The notes under the pieces were generated by a model that worked only from the letters and a program-made list of their open reading frames with translations, searched no databases and was not told the DNA's origin. This document shows positions 32,664 to 48,500 of a stretch of 64,000 bases of DNA, piece after piece. Positions within the stretch are counted from its first letter, which is position 1; the number at the start of each line of letters is the position of its first letter. A program made the position numbers and the translations under genes. The DNA is from Copromyces sp. CBS 386.78 (lineage: Eukaryota > Ascomycota > Sordariomycetes > Sordariales > Sordariaceae). The stretch is taken from the NCBI GenBank assembly GCA_030685235.1, contig MU839159.1, positions 1 through 64,000 on the forward strand, read 5' to 3'.

Positions 32664-34767
32664 ACATTGGGTGAGATTCTGGCTTTTGGGCGGTTTCCTT
32701 TTTAGGGATACACACAGAATAGGCGGTGGTCACTACTGGGTTTGGCATTTTCTGAAGCATGATCAAAGCCGACAACGAAAGCGTTTCCAGTCGCGAAGGA
32801 ATGGGATTACACATATATACATATCTAGAGAGCATAGGAGGGCTGTTTCACGATATCGAAGAAGGATTGAGACCTCCAATGACGAATGCATCGCAAACAT
32901 ACAAATGAAGCAGACATCACCTGAGCCTTTCATCGTCGTGCCGAGTGTTCCGACTGTTGAAGCGTCAATGCTCGACCTTGGAAGTAATGGAGCACCCCGA
33001 AACTAGTTCTGATGCTGCCCACAGCCTCGCTATCGCCAATGGACCTTTCGAATGAAGCGGACGAGCAACAGAATGTTGGCATGTGCCACCTTGGCGATGA
33101 TGAATGTGGTTGTGGTGGTCTTATCGTCGACACATGGAAGCCACACGATGATACGTACCACCAGACCGACGGAAGTAAGGATCGAGGTCGCCCACTCGCC
33201 CATGGTGTGGTCTGGCCCTTGCTTGGCAATTGGCAATGACGTGATTCCCTTTGCGAATGCCTGCAGTGCAATTCAACAAAAAATTCCCTTCCGCTTGTTC
33301 CCATGTTCCGTTCGGGGCGGTCGGTCACATCCCAATTGCACTAACGGCGTCGACAAGCACTCCGGTTTCCGGCACCCGGTGGCATGGGCCCCCATTGTTT
33401 GCAAACAACGCGAGATTTCTAGCGGTTTCTAACAATGGGTCCATTCCCACCCCCGGCTTCCAATGCTGCCCTTGTTAGTACCCTTTTTTGATGCTTGCCC
33501 TGGCCTGGACAACCTCCCGCTCACGCAGGATTTGACGCTGGAAAAGAAGCTATCGCTATTGGATCTCTACACAGCACCTCTAGACTTCACACTAGGTAGT
33601 TGGGGGAAAAGCGAGCGGCCGGGGACTTGGCCTTTTGGTGGAATCCCGACCAGCAAAGAGAAAAAAAAAAACTTGACGGCCACCGCAGCAATAGCGTCGC
33701 AACTGGGGGACGCTGGCGCCAAATCATATGCAGATGACCCTTATTTTCTTCAGGCGCGCAATGCGTGCCCTATGAAAATGGAACGCAAAGCCTACAAGTT
33801 CGGCCGGGGAAAGATGATGCTAGCTTCGCCAAATATTGAGCCACGGCAGCGCATGTTGTTCTCCCGAGATGCCTAGCCGGACATCTGGATCCGGATTGCT
33901 GGAAGTGTTGTTCCGTGTTGTCCAGTTGTGAATGAGCCTCTCACAGCATCACGTGTCTGCTTCTGTTTCATTTGTCACTCCGTCCATACGGTGGGTGCCT
34001 CGAGCACGTTGTTTGCCGTCTCTGGTGTGTGTGGTAGTACTAGCAGCCCAAAGGGGCCCTCTGACGTCTTCTCTATCTTTTTCTTAGCCGCATGTGAAAG
34101 AGACGGAGCAACTCTCCCTCCAAAGCCAGACCGACCGGATTTCGGACTCGTCCTTAGTTGAAAGAGTACTTGTTACGGTCACCCGTGCAACAATCCCATT
34201 ATTGCGCCAATTGACTCTCCGTCAATCAGACTCCCCGAAGTCTTCCACCGCTTCGGAATTGCAAAGAAAAAGAAAAACAAGGAACAGAGAAAGAGAGGCC
34301 ACCTGGGGGGATACAACAGCCGTCATTGTGAAGCTGGCGATATTTTGTTCGAAAGTGGATGTGCTCGTGCCCGGTACCTCTCAACCTGTCAAATCACCTG
34401 CAGGCCGCAAGTCTGATACCCGGCGCCGTTAAAACTCCAAAAACTGTGCGCCGACAACTTCGCTCCTCCTCTCAATCGCACATCCTCAAACGTCGCTACC
34501 ACTGCACCTACCTACTAGCTTGGTCTGAGCGCGACTTTCCTGCAGACGGCATAGAGATACAGAAAGCGTTGCTGGAACTGTCGTGGAAGGGGTATAGCAC
34601 GGGGCCCACAATTACCACTGCAGTCGGGTACCTTCTACATTGCTCCATTGCTCCATTGCATACTCCATAACTTCCAGTCTTAGCCCGACCTCTAGTATCG
34701 GTTGGCCCAACTTATCAACTCCTTCCCGCTCTTCTTTCCCTCTCTTTCTACGCCCAATCCACTCGCC
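32664..34767. other. Intergenic between the F-box and cytidylyltransferase genes
   Basis: About 2.1 kb without a supported gene. Overlapping open frames at 32930-33430 on both strands and at 33463-33876 have no motif. An A run of 11 lies near 33660. The last 300 bases are CT-rich and lead into the start at 34768, probably promoter and leader of the cytidylyltransferase gene. Confidence 0.45.
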
Positions 34768-36683
<1,916 letters not shown>

Positions 36684-39600
36684 AGGCGTGTCTGAAGAAA
36701 ACGGTATACGTTGAATCTTGGGTTAGACGGGCGTCTCTTTGAATATGATTATGGGATGGGAAGGATCGAAAATCAAAACAGAACCTGAATCAATTGGGGT
36801 TGGGATGGAGGGCACAGGGCCGGTTAGGGTGTAATAAAATGGGTGCCGGGGCTTTCTTTCTTTCTTTCTACCTGGCATGGTTTTTTGAGTTTACCTCCTT
36901 GGTGGAGGGTAACTGTACTCTCCTTGTTTGACTGTTGCTATCCCGGTCTTACCCAATCATCATTAAATGGTTCGGAAGGACATCATTCATTCAGAGTATC
37001 CATACATGCGTAGTGTCCTCTAACCTTCTAGTTTATTTCTCTCTTCAACACCTCACTTCTGTCTTCACTTCTCTCTTCACCTCTCTCTTCACCTCTCTCT
37101 TCACCTCTCTCTTCACCTCTCTCTTCACCTCTCTCTTCAACTCTCTCTTCAACTCTCTCTTCACCTCTCTCTTCACCTCTCTCTTCAACAACAATTCTCC
37201 TCTTATCTATTGGAGGCGTGAGAACTAAACGATAGCGGTGAAAGTTATTGACAAGATAGCCTAGAAAGCGACTCTGGAATAGTATTAAACCACCGTCGAT
37301 TAGAGACTTCAGCGCTTGGTAAGTAATGGATTCTCTCAGTCTGTCTGCGTTCTTCCTTGAATCAATCTTCCATATGTCTTCATCAGCCCATAGGACTACA
37401 ACTTGTTTGACTATCATCCCAAGATAGGATCACGCTCGCAACTAATTTTGTTGTCTCTGTTAACTCAGAGAGCAAATAGATGAAATGGTCGGTAACCGAA
37501 ACCAAGAGATCTCTAATCAAAACTTCAAACTCACGATTCTCTACGACAACAGACGACAGGACTTGGTTTGTGCAGGAGCCAGCCAGTCACCACCGATGAA
37601 CTCCAAGCACCCAAGTGGCACAGTTCCTGAAAGCCTCCCACTTCATACTGCCCAACCGATCCGATCACCGTGCGTAAGCATATGCTTCTCCCGCTTCTTA
37701 AACATTCAATCAGAGCCAACGGTCACCATCAACCTCGGGCTCCAGTCCCTTTAGGAGTGCAAGCCACCAACTGTCGCCACCTACAAGTCTAACCTACGGG
37801 AGTTCAACAACGACACACACTCCCGCCTCTATGTTCGACCAGTGGCCCGACCCGCCATTAACGCCCTCGGGTTCTTTCTTGCTTGTACAGCTAAGCGCGG
37901 CGGCGGCGGCTGCGGGTGGTGGCGCCCAAGGGTTGTTGCTTGACATCGCATTGCTGAGGGTGAGATGGGCTTATGTAAGTAATGGCCCGTCGGACAGCCA
38001 TCGGGTGAGTGTGGTAGATGCGCACGTGGGAATCATCTGGTGTGAGCGGAGATGGGTGCTGGTGGGCATTAGCTCGTAAGTACATCTACCTCCCATCTTA
38101 TCTTTCAGTGTCCAAAGAGGTACAATCTGTCATCCAGTCATGGAGGGTGTTTGGCTTGTGAGATGGGGAAGTCACTGTTTTGGTCTCGGCGGTGGAGGTT
38201 CATTTAATTGTTAGTGACAGTCGTCGTTCTGTTGATGCCGGGAAATAATTAACCTCTTGAAGGCATTTCTGACTCTTCGCGTTGCTTCTAAATTCTGTTT
38301 ACTGCTTCAGAAAATTCGATGCCTGACTTCAACCTTGGATCCTTTCGTTGACTTTGTTTGATACATATAAAGGGTTTATAACCTCTTGTCGTACAGCTGA
38401 CATATATGTGACTTTGGAGCATCTTACCCTAGGTCGCTAAAATGTCACTTGAGTCAGACTTCTCGGCAAGAGGACAGAACGATATCCCCGTCATTTGCTA
38501 TTGAATCTTACCCGATGACTCGCCAATCTTCCTTGCCACGTGAAGATTTTGATTCTATCATTGACTCCCACGGGGGTGGATGTGTGTCATCTAACATCTC
38601 ACTCCCCCGAAACAAGTGAGCAGCTCAAGCTTTGCGTTTCTATCTATGTACCTACCAAGGAACCCCAAGGGGAAAGCTTCCGAGTCATGAAGACTTATTT
38701 TTGTAAACGAATGCCCCCATTCGCACTTTGACAGTCGAGATACGTTACTTTGTTGGCCTGGCTGTTTCCATATGCTTTTCATGCTTATCATGGCCGCAAA
38801 CATACAACTTGACACTAGCATTCTCCATTTTCCTATCGACGAACCACTACTGTTTTTATTTCTTGTTCCCTTCCAGTACTTTAACTCATGACCTTTCGTC
38901 GTTTATTCGCCCCCAGTATTTCAATACGAACACGGTACTTCAACCTGCAATTGTCCGAACTCTTTTCCCCGCGCGAGCCACATTGCGCTAGCCCTTCTTC
39001 TTGCGGCACAAGAGACGATGGAAGGTGCGATGCACATGGAGAATAAGGTGATGACTGGGCGCATGATTAATCCTGCCACTGCCTTTTTCCGAAGTTGTAG
39101 CTGAGTTCAATATTTTCCCTCGTGGAAGTCACCTCTTAAAGTCAGTCATCGTCGTGATTCAACACACCGATTCAACACACCACATCAAGCATCGCCGAAA
39201 GACAGTCCTCCAGGATACTTCACAGCCAATGCCCCAACCCATCGCTAATTTTGCGCGATATGGAACGGCAGAGTCACTTTGTACGCGACATGCTCACCAC
39301 CAGATTTTGTCTCGCCTTCACTTCCGACTCATCCAACTTCAGCAGGCAAAAAAGGAAAAGAAAGAAAGAAAACAAGATTCAAAGTCGCGGGGCACTACTA
39401 CTCGCCTCGGAGGACGTTGTCTTGACGACACACGAAATTCCCAGCTTTGCTCGAAAAGAAATCGTGCCGTGCAACCGAGTCGAACGCAGGATCTCTTCGT
39501 GAACCGGCCCGGGGGGTACGGCACACTGAAGAGAGACCCTCAATGGGACCAGTTGAGCTAATGTATCTCGTCCCGAGGAGATCTTGCCAACTCGGCCTGG

Positions 39601-42600
39601 ACTGGTCGCTTATCAAGGGCAGGCAGGCGCGGCGGCGCAGGTGGTAGTCTAGATTTCATATGGTTATTTCGCCATATTCCTTCCAGATTCAGTCCATCAT
39701 AAAAGTGACTGCCGAGTCGTCAACGCCTGGTAGTTGTGCCACGGACTGCTCGATTCAACCTTGTGCCTTCAACGAAATAGGTTCGGCTAGATGCGACTCG
39801 CAGTACCAAAACCTCTACCTGGTTTTGCTTTGGTGTTCAATAAAATACGAGCTAGTTGAATCACTATGATGCTCGATCAACTACAACACCGGCTGGTAAG
39901 TGACGATGACTGTCATAGATGGAGACTCATCGCACCCTTTACCGGAAGCCATTCGATATATTTCTGAGCCAAGCTTCGGTCTTAAGTTATAACGAAGTGA
40001 TAACCCGTAATCCGCCATCCATTTATCTGCAGATCGTCTACGTTTCGAATCAAGGATGCAACGGTCCTTCAGGCCTGAAACATTCCCTCATTGACGGCTA
40101 GTGACTATAAGCTGAATGCGTCCTCGAGGCAAATAGAAAGATCCCGACATTCGGCGTTGTTAAATATCTCGTATGCAATGGAAGTTTGTGCGTCAAGACA
40201 AGGCCACTGCACCTCTATTCCGAAGTACTACCTCGTTGTATACACGGTGCGAAGTAACATATGGGCGGCGCAAAAAGGGACTTTGAGACTTCGGTAAGGC
40301 TGTGGCTGTGATGGTTTGTATCACCTCGCAAGAACCACGCGCTGTACCACAGCACCTACCAGGAACACAGGGGTGTACTACTGTGTAGGTGTGCAACAAT
40401 AGTATGGATTTGGAAACTGGCTTAGTCGGCTTATCCTCCGAGTGAGTGAAAGCTTTTCGGGCCTTTTCATCCTGCAGTGTGTATGTTTTCCTACGTTGAA
40501 ATAGAACTGGTTCAACTACTAGCTCACTTGGGCTGGCATTCTGCGAGAATCGTTTCAATAGGGCGACTTGAGCGATCATTGGATCGGGACGGTATCCGAT
40601 GGAGAGAAAGGCCGTGTATGCTCAGAGTGATGCAGGATGTGGTTTTCGACAAATTCACGTACCAGAGACCCGGTTAATCGTTTGATGCAACGATGTTGTA
40701 TAAACCGAAGTCTGTAACAAGCTGAAGTTCTCTTTGGCCCCGGGCGTATTACATGCAACAGTCTAGATCCAAGGTCCTTAATCTTTCGCAGGACCAACAG
40801 TTAGAGCCATTTTCGGCTCCGCGGGGCACCAGTTTCCCCATATTCGGCGGCCTTGACTGTGACCAGCCAAGATTACATATGCTTGAACACGTTGTCCTTC
40901 GGGTCGTCCCGTGATAACGACGCCGCAAAGGAGAAGAGTTCAGGGGCGGCATCTTCAAGCTGAGAAAGAGGTCACCGTGTGATTGGACCGGAAGTAAGAG
41001 CCTGAGACGAGCTGTACAGTCCAAATGGACAGAAGATCTAATGAAACTATAGAAGGTGGGATGTGGCCCCCTTCTATGAACCTGGAAGAATAAGTCCTGC
41101 CGTGCCTGATTTCGTGACTCGTTCCCTGTGGCTCGCGGATAAGATCGAGGGCATCCAGTTCCGGTCCCGCGCAACGGTCGGTCTCTCAGTTAACGATTAT
41201 TGACTTTGTTGGTCTTGTTTGATGCTGTGCGACCTTAAGAAGCCTTTGCGATCTAGGGCAAGAGGCATGAATGGAGAGGGCAACTGCTCTACGATAACCA
41301 GGCGGAGAACATCCAAATCATGACCGCGTCATGTCCGGGCAGATGTTGTGACATGAGTGATCCCAGTGCGCATGCTGACATGGGATGGTAACGGAAAGAG
41401 CCATATGAATCACAAGTATGCCTCTTCAATGGAAGAAACTGGAAGGAATCCTTCCACAACAAACTGTTGAAGTGAAAGCGCGATGGATGGTAGTCAATGG
41501 TGGGGTAGCTTCGGGGAAGGTGGTGGGGTTGGGTGTTGGGGAAGTTGGAGATGCCAAGCCGGATGCTAAAAATAAAAGCGCCTTACAGTACTATGTAAGC
41601 GCCGGCCAAGACCGGAAGCCACTGACTGGGAAGTAGCAGACCAGTCATGCAAAGCATTTGATAGTGTTCTGCAGTTGCTCTACCAGCCGGCACCAACTTG
41701 TGCGCAGACGGGGCAAGCAAGCCCTCTCCGTCTTTCCATTCTCGAATGCTAGGTACCCGACCTCCATCTTTGACTGATTTCAACCATTCTTCAAAATTGT
41801 TAACCTCTCACCGCAACATGTCGACCTATCCATCGCCCAATGCAACACAAAGCGCAGCACTGCCGAACTATTCCATTACGCCATGCACCTCGCTCGCTTC
41901 AAAAGTCAAGTGCCGAAATTCACCCCCAATCGAGGCAGCTCAATCCTGTCTCGACCACCGTCTTCTTGCTTGGGTGATGCCGATGCCCCGCATTTTGACG
42001 GGGTCACCATGGCCATCACGACTGGCACCATCCACCTCCTACTGTGTAGGTAGATGGCAGATCTATGATTGTATCCACAGCGAATCCTTGCCTTCATCCC
42101 TCGAAACATGGACTTACAGAAACATCTACACTAGGAATGATATCCAGCATCAAGCAAGCATCGCGGGCCCGCGTCAAGTTCCGGTCCCTGCTAGCATGAT
42201 TGGCCGCCTGATGGGCTCTGTGGCTTGCACCGTCTCTCAACACCATGTCAGCACTGCCACCTGGCCCGAGACCACAAACCACCGCGATATGGTTGAATCT
42301 TTCGCACCTCCATTACACACCATTTCAGGCCTCAATGTCGACCTGCGGGATCACCACTACATCCAGACGTTCCTAGGTAGTGGGGCACTGTGTGTAGCTG
42401 GGGTACCTGCGCTTGATCACCAAACCCACCGCGGATGTTAGGCGCGTCAGCCGACGGCCAAGAATTCACTGCACGTCCGCCCCCTCTGCCTTGGATCGAT
42501 GTTTCATCTTTCAACACTTGATGTGGTCAGTATACAACCCATACACATGCATACGTAGATGCCCGGCCACAGGAACAAACATCTCTTCAAGTCCCGTCAT

Positions 42601-45530
42601 GCAGCATTCGAGGTCCTTGACAGCGAATGAGGAACTGAGGTGTATGCGCGGTGGACAGCTCATCACAACTCCTTTCAACTGCCAACGAGCATCACTGAGA
42701 GAGATATGATGGCATATCATGGGTACCTTGCCCTCAGCAGCTGCTAGTGGATGTTGTTGGAGATCGCTGTTCAATCCTTAGCTGTCAATCTCTTACAAGC
42801 GATCCCCCTCTCATCATCAGCCAACAGCACAGCTGAAGCTCAGCCGTTATCAGATGGATCATGGCTATATCCGTTCGCTTGTTTGCCTTGCATACGAGGC
42901 TGACGGTCCGGATGGCCTGTGGTGCAAAGGCTGATTAACCTTGCTCCCACTCTGTACGCCTACCCGGTCTGGGTTTCAGGTCGTGCGATGCAGACAATTT
43001 GATTTTGTTTCGGATTCTTCCCGAGTTTGGTCCCCGCTTCTCCCTTAACTCTTGGCCCCCAGAACTTAGCTTCAGCCGTTCAAGTGTCCGGCAGCTTCCG
43101 GGCCAGAACCCAAAACCTCCTTCGTTGAGCCTCATGGCCCCCAGCAAGGGGTTGATGATGTGCCTTGGAGGCAAGTCCTATGGTTCATATGCCTGCAGAA
43201 ATGTCGACCAAATCCCAAGACACATAAAGACTGCAACTCATGAAGAGGCAAGCACGTATACCCGTCACGTCATCGGCATCTTCCATCATCTATCATCTAC
43301 TTGCAAGATCTGCGATTGAGATCCTCAAAATAGGATTTCTGACTGGCTGTGTGCGGTGGGAACGGCCTCGCCAATGAGAACGACGATGGCGTTTACCCCC
43401 TGGTTTGCGTCCACCACCCATCCACGTTGCAATGCTCTCCATTGTTCCGCATCGTCCCCCACAATATCATTCTTCATCAGCGAAAGGGGAAGATTTCTAG
43501 TCGCGTCTAAACTAAAGATTACGGGTTTGAAGCCAAGGTCTTGGATCCGGGACCCGAGCACAGCCAGTAAATACTACAATATTTACTGCATCATGTCCCA
43601 TCGTTCAAACTTTCATCTGTTCAGATATTTGATGTTTGACTGAAGAACAGCAGATCACCCCAACCTTGCAGTTACCCCTGGCCCACAGCGGACCGAGCCT
43701 CTTGCACACACTATGGGCAATGCACTCCACACCTGCACACATAACGCGATACCATGTCCTCGAGGACTCGAGAGCCGACAGACGCGGGACAAGCGCCGCC
43801 TGATGAGATGTTCGCCAAGCTGGGTGGAAGGACATGCTTAGACGCCGACTTCGCTCCATCACCACATCCAGTTTGATTCTTTTCTTTCACCGTCCTCACT
43901 GCCAGAACTGGCCCGAGAGGGCCGACCTGGATTCTGTACTGCTCGCGTCTCAAGGTGCTTGCATTTCTTCTATATGAATTCTAGAAGATGTCCGCGTCTT
44001 GTGTATCCTCACAGACGTCCGGATACAATTCTTCGCGGCTTCTTGGTGCCATTTCTTTGGACAAAGAGCTACATCCATCATACCGGTCGAGTAGATCATG
44101 GGTCGAAAGCGCTACAAGTCGACGGTCACACAACGCTAGGGAATGCGTGGAGTTGTCCCCATTTTAGACGCTTGTGCTACGATTTGGCCGGGCTTGCAGG
44201 TAAGAAGAGCTGCGCCTCTCGTTGTCAGGGTAGCGGGCAGGGGAATCCTCCAGTGACTAACGCGAAGCGAAAGCTCAAGTCAAGATACTACACAGTAAAA
44301 AATCCAACAGCTCGACACTGTGGCATCACAGCGGTACTCATCGTATCCACCTATGTATCCTACTTCCTCCAAACTTTACAACAAACCCAGATGAGACAAT
44401 TGCATCTACAAAGACTGGATCACTCAATCTACGAGGGGGTTTGTGACTTTCTGACAGTTCGCAGCAGGTATTTTCTTTTTCCTTCTTTCCTTCGCGTGCC
44501 AAAAGCGTACGCACATATGAAGCCCAATCGTCATTGGGACCGGCCTACAAGCTATGTGACGGAGCACGATTCTTTCGATTATCAGCATCAGGTTTGGCTG
44601 ATGCGGATCTCTAGTTGCAGTAGACACCATTCAGCTGCGCGCTTGTCTAATCGCGACTATCGCTTTGACTTGGTGGGCTTAAGAACACTTGATTGGTGCC
44701 GCCATGGCGTCTATCGCATGCGTGCTTGCCATCGCGGCAAACATCATGTGGGTTAGCAGCCCAAGACTTTGGGTATCTTGGGATCTCTTCTGGAAAGTAG
44801 CTGAGTAGCTTGCGTTTACTCTCCTCTATACGTATGCACATGCTAAGAGAAATCCCACCCTCCGTCTATCCCCTTTCCCGCATCCCCCAAACTTCTCCGC
44901 CCACCCAATATCCCCTGTCCTACCCTCCCCACTGACCCTTGTACACATCCACATCCCCAGCTGACAGGGACCGACCCCTGGCCGCAGCAACAGCCTCTCC
45001 CAAACGGGTACCAAGCCTCTGCAAAGCAGGCCAAGACGATTTTCCCATCAATCTCGTTACTACCACACACACTCTAGCCTTCACGTATGTCTCTTACTCA
45101 CGCAACTCTCTGTTGCTACTCTGCCGCAGTACACAACTACAAGTCCACTAAGTCTACACAGTACGGTGCAAAGGCCATTTCGATATAGCAGTGCCTCCAG
45201 CGTGCCGCGAGCCCGTACCTAGTACGCAACCTCTCGACATGTCTCCACTCGGATCGCCTAACGACGCGACCCTTCTCTACTCGGAAGAAGGCTGAGGGCT
45301 TGTTTCCTGTCTTTGCACTCTTACCCACGTACATACTACCCATCAAGCCTCCTCTTCGCGCGTGCTGGAGCCGCGCTTGTACGTACTACGTACTGCCCTA
45401 CCAGATCTCACTTGACGTTTCCTCTTTGACTGCTACCTCTGCTCTTGCGGATATTCAATCCGGACATTCAAACCGGGCTGTGTATTACTAACTTGGTATC
45501 TGACTTCCAAATTTGAGATTGCCGCCCACA
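36684..45530. other. 8.8-kb gene-poor stretch
   Basis: The first 300 bases are the 3' end of the cytidylyltransferase gene, including a CTTT tract near 36853-36868. A minisatellite lies at 37060-37189. Beyond it the composition is normal, not RIP-biased. Two open frames are longer than expected by chance for non-coding DNA: 41746-42441 (ATG; a second ATG in good context at 41818) and 43974-44756 (260 codons). Neither shows a domain, signal peptide or plausible intron pattern, so they are not called as genes. The last 700 bases, from about 44850, are CT-rich and look like promoter and leader for the transcription factor at 45531. Confidence 0.45.
37060..37189. repeat. 12-base minisatellite, about 11 units
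   Basis: The unit CTCTCTTCACCT is repeated in tandem with occasional ACC to AAC changes, so three units end CTTCAAC. The array lies about 380 bases past the cytidylyltransferase stop. Because the unit is a multiple of three it is open on both strands and translates as a repeated four-residue unit; I treat that as an artefact. Confidence 0.95.
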
Positions 45531-48500
45531 ATGGCTAGTCTCAAGCTCATAATGGATGTCAACGACGACCACACTGAGTCTCGTCACATCAATAAAAAGG
45601 ACGTCGCCTCAGACCATCCAGTCAACAGGGGCCATCCCTATGGACCACCTCCCCATACTCAACTACCACCGCTACCACCACTACCACTGACAACGTTACC
45701 ACCTATCACGCTCCCGAGATATGACAGTAGCTCAGGACCATCCATCCAACCTCAAGATATCAGCCTAGCTGTTGCCCCTTCTCAGACCAAGAACCAAGGC
45801 ACTAGCTGGGGATTCAAAGACGTCAACCCTGCTGCATCTTCGATCCCACCAGCTGTTCATACCAGGTCCACGATGCGTCGCCGTAGCACAGCGAGTAATG
45901 ATTCGGCGGATCATATTGGATATGGATCTGCCTCATCATCAATGGGCAGCAACTACCACCAGTCGAACACGCCAATGAGGCCAATGCCTTCACAACCCCA
46001 TACTCCCGAGCTTCCCACGAGGCTCACGCCCATCACCGGCCGGGTGAGCAGAGCAAAGAAAGGCATACCAGTTCATGTTTGCGATATCTGTAGACCACCA
46101 AAGGCACGACAACTCCCATACTCCCAGGGAATAATCCAATGCCTGCTAACACTATCGAACAGACATTTACGAGAGCAGAGCATTTGAGGCGTCATCAACT
46201 TGGTCATGGGCCCCCAGAGTACCGTTGCCCATACACCAACTGTGATAAGGCGTTCCATCGGCCAGATTTGCTAGCTCGACATCAGCAAAGACAGTAGGTA
46301 CTGACCTGTGAAGTGGCATGCAGAAATGATTGATCCTAATAACCTCTATAGTGAGCAAGAAGGCGATAAAGTGCCTCAAACTATACCAGCAGACGGCAAG
46401 CGTGACCATCGTGATCCACCCTCTTCACAGATCGGATTTGTACCACCGCGGTCGGACCAAATACCATCTGACGGGTTATCACCGGGCTCTTCTGCTCCTC
46501 GCGCAAAGGCACTACCCAATGATGCAGTGCCAGGAATGCAGTCAGAGTCGGGTTATGCAGGAGCCCAAGATCCGTATCACTATCCCCCCGGACTTCAATA
46601 CAACCCGGCTGTATCGTCCCCAGACATCAATTGGCCACCTCAACCACCTAGGACACTGCCGCTACAGCCAAGAGTGGAAGTACCCATTACAGATGTACCT
46701 ATTTCAGAATCCTGGCGCCATTCTCCTTCGACAACGACCACCTCGAGCTATTCAACAACTCCAGTATCTGGTACGGAGATATGGACAGGTCCAGTGATGA
46801 CCCCTTTTCCGAACCTTCCGCAACCGTTCCCGCCGAGTTCCAATGCTGTGGGTCAAATTCAACCAGGAAATATGTTCACTCGCCGTTCAGCAACCTCGCC
46901 GTCTTACAATTCCGGCTCACAGCCGCGGCCTTACGATCATCTCATTGTACCTCCTAGAGTAGGTCTTGGAGCGAGCTCCCCGCGAGGCTCTTACCACCAG
47001 CACCAGCGTGGTGGTTCGTTTTCATCTGTTCGTAGTTCAACCCCGCCTTTGAACACGCCCTCTCACACACAAACTTTAGCATCATCTGCCACCGCCCTTC
47101 GACCTCGATTAGACACCCGGATCCAGAAAGATGCCTTGTTGGACTCCTCGTATGGTATGCCGGACGCCCCATTCCCTTTGGAAGACATCGCCCTATTTGA
47201 CGCCATGAGAGCTGGGCTTGAGGGTAGTGCCAATCCCAGCTACACCAACGACGGTGTTGGTTATGAGAACGGAAACCTGATTACGTTGGGTTTGCCGATA
47301 GGTAATGGGTGTGGGTTCCCCGGGGCCACTTTTCCTATGTCGCTAATGAATCCACTCCATGACGCTGTTGCGCAGTATCTTGAGGTGTACTGGGAGAGAG
47401 TTCACCCCGTGCTCCCAATAGTTCATCGAGCTTCGTTCGAAAGCGCCCCCGAAGAGGTGTTGCGGTATGCTATGGCCGCGGTGGCGACTCAGCTCCTCGA
47501 TAACGAACAAGATCGCGTCAAGGGCACCCAGATGCACGATTTTGCTTGGAGGGAGGTGAAGAAAGTGAGTCGCACAGATTGGAGTCCTTCGAGTTTGGGC
47601 ATGGTCTTCGTCACTTAGAGAATGTTCACTGACGCTAGAGTCAATATAGATACTTCAGTGGAATATCCAAGTCATGCAGGCAGTTTTTCTCTGCGAATAC
47701 TTCGCCCGATTCCGCGGACAGAGTGCCGTTATACGGCCCTCGAGTTTGTTTGAGGAACTCTACAAGAGGGTGAGTGCTTCACAGTCCCTTGCTGTGTCGC
47801 CGTTCTCAACTCCCGAAAGCATTCAAGGGTCATGGGCCGTTGATCCCAGCGCCTGGTCCCCTGGTTCATTATCTGCCACTTCACACTGCTCTTCTATTTC
47901 CACGGCAGCCACCTCAAACATGATGTCTTCCATTGCACTGCGACACCTCAGTTCTTTTAATCCTCCCCACATCGGCAGTTTTCCATCGTCTTATTCATCT
48001 TCAACCTCCTCTCCTCTTGGCATTGTTTCTCCGCCTTTCACTTCTTCTTATAATGATAATCTTAATACTCTCTCATCTCCTCTTACGCCTGCTCAGCCGT
48101 CTCGGAAGAGACGGTTCTGGTCGTCTCATCTTACATCAAATCATCATCAGTCTCCGAATTTTTCTCTTCCTTCTCAACCTCAGCTTGAGATCAGTGAACA
48201 GACATACTTACAGGGTGCTTTCAACCCACAGGTCTTGTACCATCACCCAACTACGCTCGATTATACTGCCTCTCCTTCGGATCAACACTTATCGATTTAC
48301 GCATCCTGGAACAACTGGGTCGATGCAGAGGCCCGTCGTCGTCTCTTGGCAGCATGCTTTTTCCTCGATGGGCACGCCGCTATCTATCATCAGCAGCCGC
48401 AAGCAGGCCAATCCTCAGTGGACTCGGAACTGACACGCCCACCCATTCCTCTTATGGGCTCCAGCTTGAGGCTTTGGGGGGCTTCTTCGGCAGATTCATG

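Noticed and set aside
36935..37417. Overlapping frames with repeated Ser-Leu-Phe-Thr or Glu-Glu-Arg-Gly units
   Set aside because: They are translations of the 12-base minisatellite on each strand, without a conserved protein around it.
39478..39561. Possible tRNA on the minus strand (TAGCTCAACTGG and GTTCGACTC resemble A and B boxes)
   Set aside because: The acceptor stems do not pair, the T stem has mismatches, and the box spacing is about 65-75 bases. At best it is a decayed tRNA-like sequence.
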